Shown here: in pieces, positions 8,014-16,347 of the stretch | Numbering within the stretch: position 1 is the first letter of the stretch | Layout of the letters: each line of letters starts with the position of its first letter | Assembly: GCA_900550165.1 (NCBI GenBank) | Contig: URQY01000003.1 | Span: forward strand, 23,337-87,336 | Length of the DNA: 64,000 nt | Reading direction: 5' to 3' | From: an uncultured Eubacteriales bacterium | Lineage (GTDB): Bacteria; Bacillota; Clostridia; Oscillospirales; Oscillospiraceae | Program-made: the position numbers and the translations under genes | Notes under the pieces: generated by a model | Seen by the model: only the letters and a program-made list of their open reading frames with translations | Databases searched by the model: none | Told to the model about the DNA's origin: nothing

Positions 8014-9186
8014 TTATCTGTTCTCCTCCAGCCAGCGGATGGCGCAGTGCGTCAGGCAGCTCACACCGATGGGGCAGACCTCCTCGTTGAAGCGCACCTT
8101 GGGGTTGTGCGCGGGCGCGTCGCCGCGCTCGTCGAGGAAACCCGCGGAGAGGTACAGGAACGCGGAGGGCACGCGCTCGGCAACCGAGGCAAAGTCTTCC
8201 GACGCGTTGGCCGAAACGCCGGGATACGGCACGAGTCCGGGGATAGGCAGCTCCTGCATATAGCCCACGATCTGTTTGGTAAGCGCGCTGTCGCAGATCA
8301 GCGGCGGGACCTCGGAGATCATCTCCACGCTCGCTGTGCCGCCATAGACCTCAGCCGTCTTCTCGGCGGTCTCCTTCATGCGGCGCACCAGCAGCGCGCG
8401 GCTGTCGCGGTCATTCGTGCGGATCGTGCCCTGCAGAATGGCGGTATCGGGGATGATATTGGCCGCAGCGCCGGCAGTGAACTGTCCGACGGTCATCACA
8501 CAGGTCTTGTTGGGGTTGGCCTCGCGCGCGAGAAGCGCCTCGAGCGCCAGATAGATGTGCACGCCGATGTTGATCGGGTCGATCGAGTTCTGCGGGTACG
8601 CGCCGTGCGAGCCCTTGCCGTATACGGTGATCCGAAAGCCGTCGACCGAGTTCATCATCGTGCCGCTGTCGTTGTACATAAAGATGCCGACCGGCATACG
8701 GCCGGTGCTGACGTGATAGGCAAGCGCCGCGTCCACGCCGTCCAGAATGCCGTTTGCGATCATATCCTTCGCGCCCTCGAAAGTCTCCTCCGCGGGCTGG
8801 AACATAAAGCGGACCCTGCCCGCAAGTTTCTCCTCCGACTCCTTGAGCAGCTTTGCCGCCGACAGCAGCATCGCTGTGTGAAAATCATGGCCGCAGGCGT
8901 GCGCCTCGGTGCCGGTCGGACAGGCGAAAGGCTCGCCGCTCTCCTCCTTCATCGGCAGCGCGTCCATATCCGCGCGCAGCAGCAGCGTCCTGCCGCCCTT
9001 CTTCCCCAGCTCCGCCACAACGCCGTGGCCGCAGGGCCGCGGCTCCAGCCCAGCACGCTTGAGCTGCTCTATCACATAGGCCTGCGCCTTCGGCATCTCC
9101 AAGCCGACCTCAGCATGGGTGTGCATCCAGCGGCGGTGCGCGACCGTTTCGTCCCGCAGCGCCAGGGCGCGTTCATAATCATTCAT
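8014..9186 (-). CDS. M20-family amidohydrolase (aminoacylase/hippurate hydrolase type)
   Basis: The 390-residue protein contains the M20D metal-binding signatures: TEAHACGHDFHTAM near residue 95 (Cys and His ligands), QPAEETFEGA near residue 130, and a late His in DAPAHNPKVRFNEE. The family uses two metal ions to hydrolyse N-acyl or N-carbamoyl amino acids and related amides. A central dimerisation segment (GKGSHGAYPQNSIDPI) carries the conserved His that reaches across the dimer. It converges on the HyuA-type gene, so it could act on an open-ring product such as an N-carbamoyl amino acid; that link is inference. The start has AAGGAGCG upstream. Confidence 0.88.
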   Translation of the reverse strand: MNDYERALALRDETVAHRRWMHTHAEVGLEMPKAQAYVIEQLKRAGLEPRPCGHGVVAELGKKGGRTLLLRADMDALPMKEESGEPFACPTGTEAHACGHDFHTAMLLSAAKLLKESEEKLAGRVRFMFQPAEETFEGAKDMIANGILDGVDAALAYHVSTGRMPVGIFMYNDSGTMMNSVDGFRITVYGKGSHGAYPQNSIDPINIGVHIYLALEALLAREANPNKTCVMTVGQFTAGAAANIIPDTAILQGTIRTNDRDSRALLVRRMKETAEKTAEVYGGTASVEMISEVPPLICDSALTKQIVGYMQELPIPGLVPYPGVSANASEDFASVAERVPSAFLYLSAGFLDERGDAPAHNPKVRFNEEVCPIGVSCLTHCAIRWLEENR

Positions 9187-9287
9187 CTTATCGCTCCTTC
9201 TTTTGATCCGCGGCGGCTGTCCGCCTTTGTTTATGGGGTATGTTTGAGATCCGCCCGCTCTGTCCGGTGCCGGCCGATAAGCCGGGC

Positions 9288-9623
9288 CTATATCTCCCCT
9301 TCCGGCCGGCCCAGAGAACGCTTCGCTTCAAATCCATCCGGGTATCTTTTCTTCAGTTTGGCAATATTCGCTTGAAAAATGTCATCCAGCGACAGATCCA
9401 ACGCCGCGGCAGCTTCCGCCAGATACCACGCAATATCGCCAAGCTCCTCCGCAAGGTGCCCCCTGTCCAGCTCATGGCCCTGCGCCATCCATTTTTTTAC
9501 AATGTCGATGGCTTCGCCCGACTCGCCGCACAAGCCCATGACGCTATTGATCAATATGTCCCTTTTCGTCAGCTCCGGGTTTAATGTTGTCATGGCCAAT
9601 TTCTGATATTCATTCGCTGTCAT
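9288..9623 (-). CDS. MazG-like nucleotide pyrophosphohydrolase
   Basis: The 111-residue protein shows the all-alpha NTP pyrophosphatase pattern: GLCGESGEAIDIVKKW followed by HLAEELGDIAWYLAEAA, giving the ExxE and ExxD magnesium ligands. Such enzymes hydrolyse nucleoside triphosphates to monophosphates and are thought to clean or tune nucleotide pools. The ATG is chosen over longer in-frame starts because GAGGAGG lies just upstream and because the region further upstream in frame is a decayed solute-binding protein gene. It stands alone, 101 bases downstream of the M20 gene's start. Confidence 0.85.
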   Translation of the reverse strand: MTANEYQKLAMTTLNPELTKRDILINSVMGLCGESGEAIDIVKKWMAQGHELDRGHLAEELGDIAWYLAEAAAALDLSLDDIFQANIAKLKKRYPDGFEAKRSLGRPEGEI

Positions 9624-9839
9624 TCCGCACTTCCTCCTCGATCTGCAAATCGCCGTCCGCCGAGCCGGGCCGGGCACACCGCACCTTCCCGGTAAAAAAG
9701 GCGAGGCAAGGGCCGTTTTCTTCCATTTTACCGCTCTCTTCCTCACATCGCTATCCAAGCATACCGCAGAACGCAGCAAAAAGCAAGCACCGGCACGGCC
9801 GGTACCGGGCACACTCCTCCCGAGGCAGGCTTCTCCCCC

Positions 9840-10376
9840 TTCTTTCGCGCAGGCGGATACAAACTCTTCCAGTGCCGCGGCGGTGTCGGCGGTCACGCCG
9901 CCTGCCAGATCTGCCGCGGAGCTCACGAAGCAGGAGCCCACATACCCCGCGACGCTGCCGTCACACACGGTGGACGCTTCGACCTTCTCAATACTGTTCA
10001 GATTGCTGTAGCGCTCATCCGGCGCGTTCTTGGCAATGGAGGGAACTCCCTTGACGGAAGCCAGCGTATTGAGCTGATCCTCGCGCGCCATGAAGCGCAG
10101 GAACTCCAGCGCATAGTCGCTGTTGCTGCCATCCTTGTTCACGGCAAAGCCGTACCACGGCTCAAGGTACTCATAAACGCCGTTGTCGCCCATGGGCGCA
10201 AAGGTAAATTCATACTCGAAGGGATTGGCAGAGAAGGCTTCGGACTTGGATTCGCGCTTCTTCATACTGCTGACCTTTTCCGTGTCGCAGACCCAGAACG
10301 GAACGTCGCCCTCAAAGAAGGTCATGATCGCGCCATCATAGTTATCCTCGGGATATGTGCTTTTGTCCTCTCGGCT
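9840..10376 (-). pseudogene. Remnant of an extracellular solute-binding protein gene
   Basis: Reading the minus strand from about 10376, the sequence gives YPEDNYDGAIMTFFEGDVPF, then EFTFAPMGDNGVYEYLEPWY, NSDYALEFLRFMA and LASVKGVPSIAKNAPDERYS, which resemble the C-terminal half of ABC sugar-binding lipoproteins. There is no signal peptide or lipobox; an in-frame TAG lies at 10401-10403, and the sstT terminator occupies the place where the N-terminal half should be. At the 3' end the frame runs on into low-complexity sequence and into the MazG-like gene instead of ending. No permease or ATPase partner is nearby. I read it as a truncated relic of a deletion, not a working gene. Confidence 0.75.
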
Positions 10377-10406
10377 TCCCCGCCAAGGCCGGAGGCGCCT
10401 CTATCC

Positions 10407-10449
10407 ATAAAACAGCACGCCGGCTCAGTGAGCCGGCGTGCTGTTTTAT
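10407..10449 (-). terminator. Terminator of sstT
   Basis: A perfect 19-bp stem (10407-10425 with 10431-10449) and a five-base loop end in an A/T-rich flank, 20 bases past the sstT stop. The A-run at the other side makes it potentially bidirectional. Confidence 0.85.
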
Positions 10450-10468
10450 CACAATATCGCAGTCTTAT

Positions 10469-11725
10469 TTACTTCTTTCTGCCGCCGAGGAACTCGGGCA
10501 GAGGCTTGCCGTCCTTGCGCCACTGGTGATACTCGGCCGTGGCAGCGAATTCCACGTCGCCCGCGGAGTTCAGCGCGGTTTCGACAGAGTCCTGAATGAC
10601 GCCGATGATGAAGCCGACGCCGACGACCTGCATGGCAATATCGTTCGAAATGCCGAACAGCGAGCACGCCATCGGAATGAGCAGCAGCGAGCCGCCCGCC
10701 ACGCCGGAGGCACCGCACGCGCCAAGGGCCGACATGATGGAAAGCAGGATGGCCGCAGGCAGCGAGACCTGCATCCCCAGCGTGTTGGCCGCAGCCAGCG
10801 TCATGATCGTGATGGTAATGGCCGCGCCGTCCATGTTGATGGTCGCGCCGAGGGGAATCGAGACGGAGTAGAAGTCCTTATCCAGGCCGAGCTTTTCGCA
10901 CATGGCCATATTGACGGGGATATTCGCCGCGGAAGAACGGGTGAAAAACGCCGTCAGGCCGCTCTCGCGCAGGCAGCGGAATACCAGCGGGTAAGGGTTG
11001 CAGCGCAGATAGATGAAAATGATGATGGGGTTGATGATGAGCGCCATGAAGAGCATCGTGCCCACCAGCAGGAGCAGGAGCTTGCCGTACTGCGTGAAGA
11101 TCGCAAGGCCGTTGCTCACAACATTGGTGAACACAAGGCCCATGATGCCGAACGGCGCAAGGTTGATGATCCAGCGCACGATGGCCGAAACCGCGTCGGA
11201 CACATTGCTCAGGAAGACCTTTGTGGAGTCCGCGCCGAGCTTCTTCATCGCAACGCCGAAGAGACAGGCCCACATCAGAATGCCGATGTAATTGCCGTTC
11301 ATAATGGCGGAAATGGGGTTCGAGACGATGTTAGCCAGCAGCGTGTGCATGACCTCGCCGAGGCCCTGCGGGATGACCTCCGCCTTGGCCGCCTCGGGAA
11401 ACACCAGCGTCTGCGGGAAGATCGTGCTCGTCACAACGCTTAAAATGGCGGCGAGGAACGTCGTGAGCATATAGAGCCACACAACCGTACCAAAGCGGCG
11501 GTCGAGCTTGGACGTGCCCTGCGCCAGCGCGCTCGCCACGATGACGAACACCAGCACGGGAGCAATGCCCTTGAGCGCACCGACAAACAGGTTGCCAAGC
11601 TCCTGTAACCACGTCGCGCCGGGACAGACCAGCGCCAGGATCACGCCGACGACAAGGCCGATCGCGATGCGCAAAATCAGGCTGACGCCGTTATATGCGG
11701 CGGCAATTTTCTTGAGGGTTTTCAT
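10469..11725 (-). CDS. sstT: Serine/threonine:sodium symporter
   Basis: The 418-residue protein follows the DAACS (glutamate transporter-like) fold and most resembles SstT. IPLGATINMDGAAITITIMT near residue 285 is the NMDG sodium/substrate motif, and FFTRSSAANIPVNMA is the serine-rich re-entrant loop that SstT shares. A role in Na+-driven serine/threonine import fits the presence of a serine dehydratase elsewhere in the window. It is a single gene with its own promoter and terminator. Confidence 0.88.
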   Translation of the reverse strand: MKTLKKIAAAYNGVSLILRIAIGLVVGVILALVCPGATWLQELGNLFVGALKGIAPVLVFVIVASALAQGTSKLDRRFGTVVWLYMLTTFLAAILSVVTSTIFPQTLVFPEAAKAEVIPQGLGEVMHTLLANIVSNPISAIMNGNYIGILMWACLFGVAMKKLGADSTKVFLSNVSDAVSAIVRWIINLAPFGIMGLVFTNVVSNGLAIFTQYGKLLLLLVGTMLFMALIINPIIIFIYLRCNPYPLVFRCLRESGLTAFFTRSSAANIPVNMAMCEKLGLDKDFYSVSIPLGATINMDGAAITITIMTLAAANTLGMQVSLPAAILLSIMSALGACGASGVAGGSLLLIPMACSLFGISNDIAMQVVGVGFIIGVIQDSVETALNSAGDVEFAATAEYHQWRKDGKPLPEFLGGRKK

Positions 11726-11775
11726 ACAAACATCTTCTCTCTTTTCAAAATATACACCTCTGCAAAGTGATTTGT

Positions 11776-11804
11776 ATTATACCCTCGGACGGCAGAAAAT
11801 TCAA
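11776..11804 (-). promoter_or_regulatory. Promoter of sstT
   Basis: On the minus strand TTGAAT (11804-11799) and a perfect TATAAT (11781-11776) are 17 bases apart, about 50 bases before the ATG. The rest of the 289-base gap to spoVT shows nothing else I can name. Confidence 0.65.
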
Positions 11805-12014
11805 TAGGCGGACAGATGTATTTCTGTCAAAAACACCTCAATAACGAAATTTCGTCATAATCGCCATGAAATTCGTCGCCTGTCGCCGTCTCGCAGCACA
11901 AAAACAAGTTTTCTGTCCGCGCGCTGTAAAATCTTCCAGCATCCGGTTTGGATAAATTGGCGGCTTTTCCAAAGACTAAGTGCAGTTTATCGAGTATAAA
12001 AGGAGTTTTGATAG

Positions 12015-12557
12015 ATGAAAGCAACCGGAATTGTCAGACGGATCGACGACCTCGGCCGCGTCGTCATCCCCAAGGAGATCCGCCGCACCATGCGAATCCG
12101 CGAGGGCGACCCGTTGGAGATCTACACGAGCAAGGACGGAGAGGTGATCTTCAAGAAGTACTCCCTCATGGGCGGCGTGGATGAGTTTGCCGCGCAGCTT
12201 TGCGAAACGCTGAGCAAGTCCACCGGCACGACGGTCGCCGTGACGGACCGCGACAGCGTTATCGCCGCGGCGGGCAGCGCGCGCCGCGACCTCATCGGCA
12301 AGCGCATCAGTCCCCAGCTTGAGCAGATCATGGAGGACCGCGGCATCTACCGCGCCGTGCCGAACGAGCGCAGCGTGTTCGTCACCGAATCGCTCGACCG
12401 CTACTGCGCAGCCGTCGCCGCCCCCATCATCTCCGAGGGGGACGCGCTGGGGCTCGTCGTCTTCATCGGCACCGATGGCAGCGTCGGCGCGGGCGAGACG
12501 GAGTACAAGCTCGCGCAGGCGATCGCGGGCTTTCTCGGCAAGCACATGGAGAGCTGA
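12015..12557 (+). CDS. spoVT: Stage V sporulation protein T, AbrB-family regulator
   Basis: The 180-residue protein begins MKATGIVRRIDDLGRVVIPK, the swapped-hairpin AbrB DNA-binding domain (residues 1-50), followed by a GAF-like C-terminal domain, the two-domain architecture of SpoVT. Known SpoVT works in the forespore after engulfment and tunes sigma-G dependent genes; its presence is evidence for endospore formation. AAAGGAG sits upstream of the ATG. It is monocistronic, followed directly by a strong terminator. I could not identify a convincing sigma-G promoter by eye. Confidence 0.93.
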   Translation: MKATGIVRRIDDLGRVVIPKEIRRTMRIREGDPLEIYTSKDGEVIFKKYSLMGGVDEFAAQLCETLSKSTGTTVAVTDRDSVIAAAGSARRDLIGKRISPQLEQIMEDRGIYRAVPNERSVFVTESLDRYCAAVAAPIISEGDALGLVVFIGTDGSVGAGETEYKLAQAIAGFLGKHMES

Positions 12558-12558
12558 A

Positions 12559-12592
12559 AAAAGAGGACGGTTTTCTAACCGTCCTCTTTTCT
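12559..12592. terminator. Bidirectional terminator between spoVT and the ABC permease gene
   Basis: AAAAGAGGACGGTT (12559-12572) pairs with AACCGTCCTCTTTT (12577-12590) around a TTCT loop; both flanks support termination on either strand. Confidence 0.88.
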
Positions 12593-12602
12593 GTTTTTTC
12601 CT

Positions 12603-14198
12603 TCACAGCACAGCAAATCGCTTCGCGCCCCGCGTTTTGAGCCAGCGGTACATAAGTCCCGCCGCCGCGAGCGTCAGGGCGGCAAAAATCGCAAGGTAGG
12701 CAGCCGCGCCGAGTCTCCAGCCCGCAAGAAGGTAAAGCCCCGCCAGCGCGACAGCGTAAAGCCAGCCGCTAAACATGGCGATCATCACCGCCAGGCTCTG
12801 CTTGATGGGCATGAGCTCACTCGTCCAGGTAAAGCTCGCCCGCGTGACGCCAAGCGTCAGCCCCAGGCACGCGGAAAACGCGATGTACGCAAGCGCCGTG
12901 ACCGCCGAGAGCGCCAGCGACGGCGTGAGCGGCAGAACGGCCGCCATACAGACAAGCGGCACGAGCGCAGGAAGTGCCGTAAGCGCAAGCTGTACCTTGA
13001 GCTTTGCGCGCAGTGCCTGCCACGGCGTGACCGGCAGCGACTGGGCGAGCCAGAGGGATTTTCCCTCCAGCGACACCGACGGTGTCGCCATGTCATTCAT
13101 CGACGCAACAGCGCACACACCGGTGCAGAGCAGCACCTCTGCGCAGCCGCCGCGCGCGCCGAAGATGATATCCAGAAGCGACAGGATCTCCCCGCCCTTC
13201 CACAAGAGCAGGATGCCCGCGACCGGCAGCAGCAGGACACCCAGCCCGCAGTTGAGCATATAGTTCGGGCTCGCGGTGAAGCGCGCAAGCTCTTTGCGGA
13301 AGAGTGCCGCGTCCGCGCTCTGGCGCTTGACGGTCCTTTCGCGGTACACCGCCCTGCCCGACGCGCCCGTCGCGGTCGTGATCTGCAAAAAGCTGCGCGA
13401 GAGCACCGCCCACATCAGCGCGAACAATGCGAGGACGACCAGCGCGCTCAGCAGCATCGCAAGGCCGTCGCCTGTACCGGCCTGACCGAAGACGTAGAGC
13501 GGATGCGCCGCGCCCCTGATCTTCTCACCGTAGACCGCAGCGTTGGCGACGAGCTGCTCGATAGCCGTCTGTGCCTTGAAGACGAAGAAATAGTAAAGTC
13601 CCAAGCCTGCGAGCGAAACGATGACCGTGATGAAGCTCTTATGTCTGAGCTTTCGGCTGACCTTTGCGACGAGCCAGCCCAGCGCGCAAGAGAGCGTGAG
13701 CACGAAAATCGAGATCAGCACCGTCAGCAGTACGCCGCCGAGAATCGCCATCGGCGCGGCCGAGACCGTGACCCAATAGACGATGACCGCCGGCACGATG
13801 ACGACCGCGGAGTACATCAGGCCCATGAGATAGACCGTCAGCAGGCGCGAGGCCATCAGCGTCCGCACCGGAATGGGCAGCGAGAGCATCAGGTCGTTGT
13901 CCTTGGCGAAGTACAGGGCAGAATAGGTATTGAACACGCTGCCGAACGCGCCGAGAAAGATGGCGAGCAGCGACATGAGCGCAAAGTAGAGCCAGCCCAT
14001 CCCCGCCTGCGAAAGCGGCGCGCAGAGCATGAGAGACAGTCCCGTGAACATCCCGCCGAGCCCGCCGAGCATCAGCGCGGCAAAGAGCAGGATATAGGCA
14101 GCAGTTCCCGCCGCCGAGCGTTTTTTGTTGGTTTTCGCATTGTAGAAGTAGCTGCGGAAAATCTCCATCAGCTGCTTTTTGACGAGCGTTTTCAGCAT
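12603..14198 (-). CDS. ABC-2 type exporter permease
   Basis: The 531-residue protein is strongly hydrophobic, with roughly ten to twelve membrane segments in two halves joined by a soluble middle region (VYRERTVKRQSADAALFRKE near residue 290). It overlaps the ATPase gene by 7 bases, so the two form one exporter. Large permeases of this kind in Firmicutes accompany lantibiotic-immunity-like or unknown exporters; the substrate cannot be read from sequence. The ATPase and the nearby HTH-membrane protein suggest an inducible export or stress system. Confidence 0.8.
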   Translation of the reverse strand: MLKTLVKKQLMEIFRSYFYNAKTNKKRSAAGTAAYILLFAALMLGGLGGMFTGLSLMLCAPLSQAGMGWLYFALMSLLAIFLGAFGSVFNTYSALYFAKDNDLMLSLPIPVRTLMASRLLTVYLMGLMYSAVVIVPAVIVYWVTVSAAPMAILGGVLLTVLISIFVLTLSCALGWLVAKVSRKLRHKSFITVIVSLAGLGLYYFFVFKAQTAIEQLVANAAVYGEKIRGAAHPLYVFGQAGTGDGLAMLLSALVVLALFALMWAVLSRSFLQITTATGASGRAVYRERTVKRQSADAALFRKELARFTASPNYMLNCGLGVLLLPVAGILLLWKGGEILSLLDIIFGARGGCAEVLLCTGVCAVASMNDMATPSVSLEGKSLWLAQSLPVTPWQALRAKLKVQLALTALPALVPLVCMAAVLPLTPSLALSAVTALAYIAFSACLGLTLGVTRASFTWTSELMPIKQSLAVMIAMFSGWLYAVALAGLYLLAGWRLGAAAYLAIFAALTLAAAGLMYRWLKTRGAKRFAVL

Positions 14199-14905
14199 GA
14201 TTCGCCCTCCAGCTCAAGGAAGACCTCCTCAAGCGAATCGTCGCCCTTGACCTCCTCCATCGTGCCGGAGCGGATGAGTTTTCCACCCTTGATGATGGCG
14301 ACCTTGTCGCAGAGCTTTTCGGCGACCTCGAGCACGTGGGTCGAGAAGAAGATCGCGCCGCCCGCGTCGCACACCTCGCGCATCATGCCCTTTAAGATAT
14401 GCGAGGCCTTGGGGTCGAGGCCGACGAAGGGTTCGTCCATCAAAATGAGCTTCGGCTCGTGCAGCCAAGCGGAAATGATGGCAAGTTTCTGCTTCATGCC
14501 GTGCGAATAGGCGGCGATGGGCTGGGCGAGGTCGTCCGTCAGCGCGAAAAGCTCGGCATACTTGCGGATGCGCTCCTGCCGCTTTTCCGCGTCCACGCCG
14601 AAGATGTCGGCGATGAAGTTCAAATACTGGATGCCCGTCATAAATTCGTAGAGATCGGGGTTATCCGGAATGTAGGCCAGCATTTTCTTGCAGGCGATGG
14701 GGTCGTCCTGAATGGAATGGCCGCCGATGGTGATCGTCCCCGCGTCGAACTGCTGGATGCCGACGACGGATTTGAGCGTCGTGGTCTTGCCCGCACCGTT
14801 GTGTCCGATAAAGCCGTAGATCTCCCCCGGCGCGATGTGGAGCGACAGATCGTCCACCGCCTTCTTTTCGCCGAAGGTCTTGGTCAGGTGTTCAATATAG
14901 AGCAT
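14192..14905 (-). CDS. ABC transporter ATP-binding protein
   Basis: The 237-residue ATPase has Walker A GHNGAGKTTTLK near residue 35, a degenerate signature YSHGMKQKL in place of LSGGQ near residue 135, and Walker B LILMDEPFVGLDP. That signature variant is common in ABC-2 exporter ATPases. It is the first gene of the two-gene exporter unit; the permease start overlaps its last codons. AGGGAGAACC precedes the ATG. Likely energises export by the downstream permease. Confidence 0.92.
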   Translation of the reverse strand: MLYIEHLTKTFGEKKAVDDLSLHIAPGEIYGFIGHNGAGKTTTLKSVVGIQQFDAGTITIGGHSIQDDPIACKKMLAYIPDNPDLYEFMTGIQYLNFIADIFGVDAEKRQERIRKYAELFALTDDLAQPIAAYSHGMKQKLAIISAWLHEPKLILMDEPFVGLDPKASHILKGMMREVCDAGGAIFFSTHVLEVAEKLCDKVAIIKGGKLIRSGTMEEVKGDDSLEEVFLELEGESC

Positions 14906-14960
14906 AAGGTTCTCCCTCTTTTCTTCTTGCAGACGTTTCGAGCATCTATTTGATATCGAA

Positions 14961-14988
14961 ATAATATCATAACTTTCTCAGCTGTCAA
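14961..14988 (-). promoter_or_regulatory. Candidate promoter of the ABC exporter operon, among repeated TTGACA elements
   Basis: Minus-strand TTGACA (14988-14983) and TATTAT (14966-14961) are 16 bases apart. Two further minus-strand TTGACA words occur upstream, near 15004 and 15048, the latter with TATGCT 17 bases on, so more than one start site or a repeated operator is possible. Confidence 0.5.
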
Positions 14989-15060
14989 GCTTCATTTCAC
15001 AAATGTCAAGTTTGCTTTACTTTCAGCATAACACCATCCGCTCGTTTTGTCAAGCAGGCT

Positions 15061-16095
15061 TTACATTTTATCCTTATGATGCAGCACGAGCGACACGATC
15101 CCCATCACCGCCGCGTACAAAACGCCGCCGATCGCCCAGATAAACCAGCTGTTGCGCGGCTGCCCGTTGCCCATGGGACCGAACGTGTAGAAGAGGAAGA
15201 TCGCCGTCACGCTCAGCCAGTAGATAAGTGTAAGCGTGCTCATTACGCCGCTGCGCGCCTTCTTTTTGCGCGTGTAGTCGCCCTCCTCCAAAAGCTGGTC
15301 CATCGCACCGGTGTATGTCCCGCTCCAAACGAGCACCCCCACACCGCACGCGACAAAAACCAGCAGCGCATCCACCGCCGCCGCAGCGTAAACGCCTGTC
15401 GGCGCGATGCGTGTGAGCAGCGCGCCAACACTGGAGGACGCAGCTCCGAGCCCGAGCATCAGCGGCACAACGGCGAGGATGCACAGCACCGCGCCGAGGA
15501 TCGTGCAGCGCAAGGCGGTCGCCTCGTAGCTTCTGCGGCGTTCCCGCACCATACCGCTCACGCCGTATTCCGTTTCAAACGGCTCTTTTTCAAGGAAGGC
15601 AAACTCCTTCGTCTTCGCCCCGCAGGAGAGAAAGATCCCCACCGCGGCGGCGACCAGCACCAGCAGCACGCTCACGCCAAGGCCCGCGGCAAGGTTCTCT
15701 GAAATGCCGCCCCAGCCGGTGTCCGCCATGGCCGTGAGAAAAATCAGCGCAACAGGAGAAACGATGCACAAAACCACTGCCAGCGCTGTCTTCGGCGCAC
15801 AGGCTCTGCGCAGCGCAAGATATTGCGCCGCCTGCTCCATCGTTACCCTCCGCAGCGGCGCTTCATCCGCCGCAGATTCGGCAAACTCCTCCTCTTCGAG
15901 CTCATCCTTCAATAAATAGTCGGTGCTCACGCCGAAAATGCGGCTCATCTGCACCACCTTGTCAAGGTCCGGCACGGACTGCGCGCCCTCCCACTTGCTG
16001 ACCGACTGGCGCGTCACGCCGAGCTGACTTGCCAGCTCCTCCTGCGACCAGCCCGCCTTTTTGCGCAGCGTGATGATTTTATCCGCTAAGATCAT
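15061..16095 (-). CDS. Membrane-bound Xre-family transcriptional regulator
   Basis: The 344-residue protein begins with a Cro/C1-type HTH (residues 3-58: ITLRKKAGWSQEELASQLGV, VTRQSVSKWEGAQSVPDLDK). An acidic linker follows, then about six hydrophobic segments up to the C-terminus. HTH proteins with C-terminal membrane domains of this type are common beside ABC exporters in Clostridia and are thought to sense a membrane or ligand signal; the ligand is unknown. The start at 16095 is chosen because CAGGAGGAAG lies just upstream. The gene precedes the exporter operon on the same strand with a 155-base promoter-bearing gap, so regulation of that exporter is the simplest inference. Confidence 0.82.
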   Translation of the reverse strand: MILADKIITLRKKAGWSQEELASQLGVTRQSVSKWEGAQSVPDLDKVVQMSRIFGVSTDYLLKDELEEEEFAESAADEAPLRRVTMEQAAQYLALRRACAPKTALAVVLCIVSPVALIFLTAMADTGWGGISENLAAGLGVSVLLVLVAAAVGIFLSCGAKTKEFAFLEKEPFETEYGVSGMVRERRRSYEATALRCTILGAVLCILAVVPLMLGLGAASSSVGALLTRIAPTGVYAAAAVDALLVFVACGVGVLVWSGTYTGAMDQLLEEGDYTRKKKARSGVMSTLTLIYWLSVTAIFLFYTFGPMGNGQPRNSWFIWAIGGVLYAAVMGIVSLVLHHKDKM

Positions 16096-16298
16096 ATCGT
16101 CTTCCTCCTGAAATTTAAGGGCGCGCTTCCGCGCCGTTTGGATGGCGTTATCATAGCCCATTTTGCGGTTGCGGGAAAGAAAGCGCACTGTCAAATTTGT
16201 CAACCGGCAGTTGCAATCCTTGATTTTTCAAGGTTTTTTCGCCGTGCGCTCCTATTACCCTATGTATCTTCGTCATGATATCATACCGCGGCGCAGAA

Positions 16299-16330
16299 AA
16301 AAAGAGCGTCCCGTTCGGGACGCTCTTTTT
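16299..16330 (-). terminator. Terminator of the purine permease gene
   Basis: AAAAAGAGCGTCCCG (16299-16313) pairs with CGGGACGCTCTTTTT (16316-16330); minus-strand transcripts end in a run of U's, 18 bases past the permease stop. Confidence 0.87.
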
Positions 16331-16347
16331 AAGGTTTTTTCACACAC

